From assembly GCA_046756445.1 (NCBI GenBank), contig JBHHWI010000082.1, positions 1 through 13,718 of the forward strand: a stretch of 13,718 nucleotides of DNA. Reading direction: 5' to 3'. Below are positions 13,707 to 13,718 of the stretch, one piece after another (position 1 is the first letter of the stretch; the number at the start of each line of letters is the position of its first letter). Position numbers and translations under genes: made by a program. Source of the stretch: JACZWL01 sp046756445 (GTDB taxonomy: Bacteria; Pseudomonadota; Gammaproteobacteria; Steroidobacterales; Woeseiaceae). Under the pieces are notes generated by a model. That model did no database searches and was not told the origin of the DNA. It was given only the letters and a program-made list of their open reading frames with translations.

Positions 13707-13718
13707 ATTCCGCCGCTC

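Noticed and set aside
1..13718. CRISPR arrays, tRNA or rRNA genes
   Set aside because: No regularly spaced short repeats and no tRNA cloverleaf or rRNA-like stretch seen. The only repeats are the element copies at the two ends.

Overview
The window is GC-rich, densely coding bacterial DNA. I recognise twelve protein families and leave one small protein unassigned. I see no rRNA, tRNA, CRISPR array or transposase. Gene style (short gaps, 1-4 nt stop/start overlaps), a membrane GGDEF protein, a COG0498-type threonine synthase and a PuuE/UraD/allantoicase route suggest a Gammaproteobacterium or close relative. That placement is inference.

Layout. (1) 1-104 is one end of a repeat whose other end lies off the left edge. 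(2) 102-3993 holds a membrane diguanylate cyclase (minus), an unassigned 158-residue protein with an internal duplicated motif (plus) and a threonine synthase (minus). (3) 4300-6182 holds a DUF1232/YkvA-like protein and a Schlafen-AlbA_2 protein (both plus). (4) 6193-8007 holds two paralogous purine-type phosphoribosyltransferases transcribed divergently from one AT-rich spacer. The minus one is coupled to a LOG-family nucleotide phosphoribohydrolase, and the plus one abuts a glycerate 2-kinase (8008-9276). (5) 9233-13454 is a compact minus-strand purine-degradation operon in the order puuE, uraD, alc, allA, guaD, with genes overlapping or a few bases apart. (6) 13462-13706 is a roughly 245-bp MITE-like element with terminal inverted repeats, ending only 7 bp upstream of the puuE start codon.

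How the genes fit together. GuaD makes xanthine from guanine. UraD, PuuE, allantoicase and AllA take OHCU through S-allantoin, allantoate and ureidoglycolate to glyoxylate plus urea. Glycerate 2-kinase can feed the carbon (glyoxylate to tartronate semialdehyde to glycerate) into glycolysis as 2-phosphoglycerate. The phosphoribosyltransferases and LOG act at the branch between salvage and breakdown of bases. Xanthine dehydrogenase, urate oxidase, HIU hydrolase, glyoxylate carboligase, tartronate semialdehyde reductase and purine transporters are not in the window and must be elsewhere if the route is complete.

Most unusual points: inverted copies of the same element bracket about 13.4 kb, with element tips touching a stop codon on one side and lying just before an operon start on the other. 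In addition, one of the two divergent phosphoribosyltransferases has Ser in place of the Asp that acts as general base in 6-oxopurine phosphoribosyltransferases.
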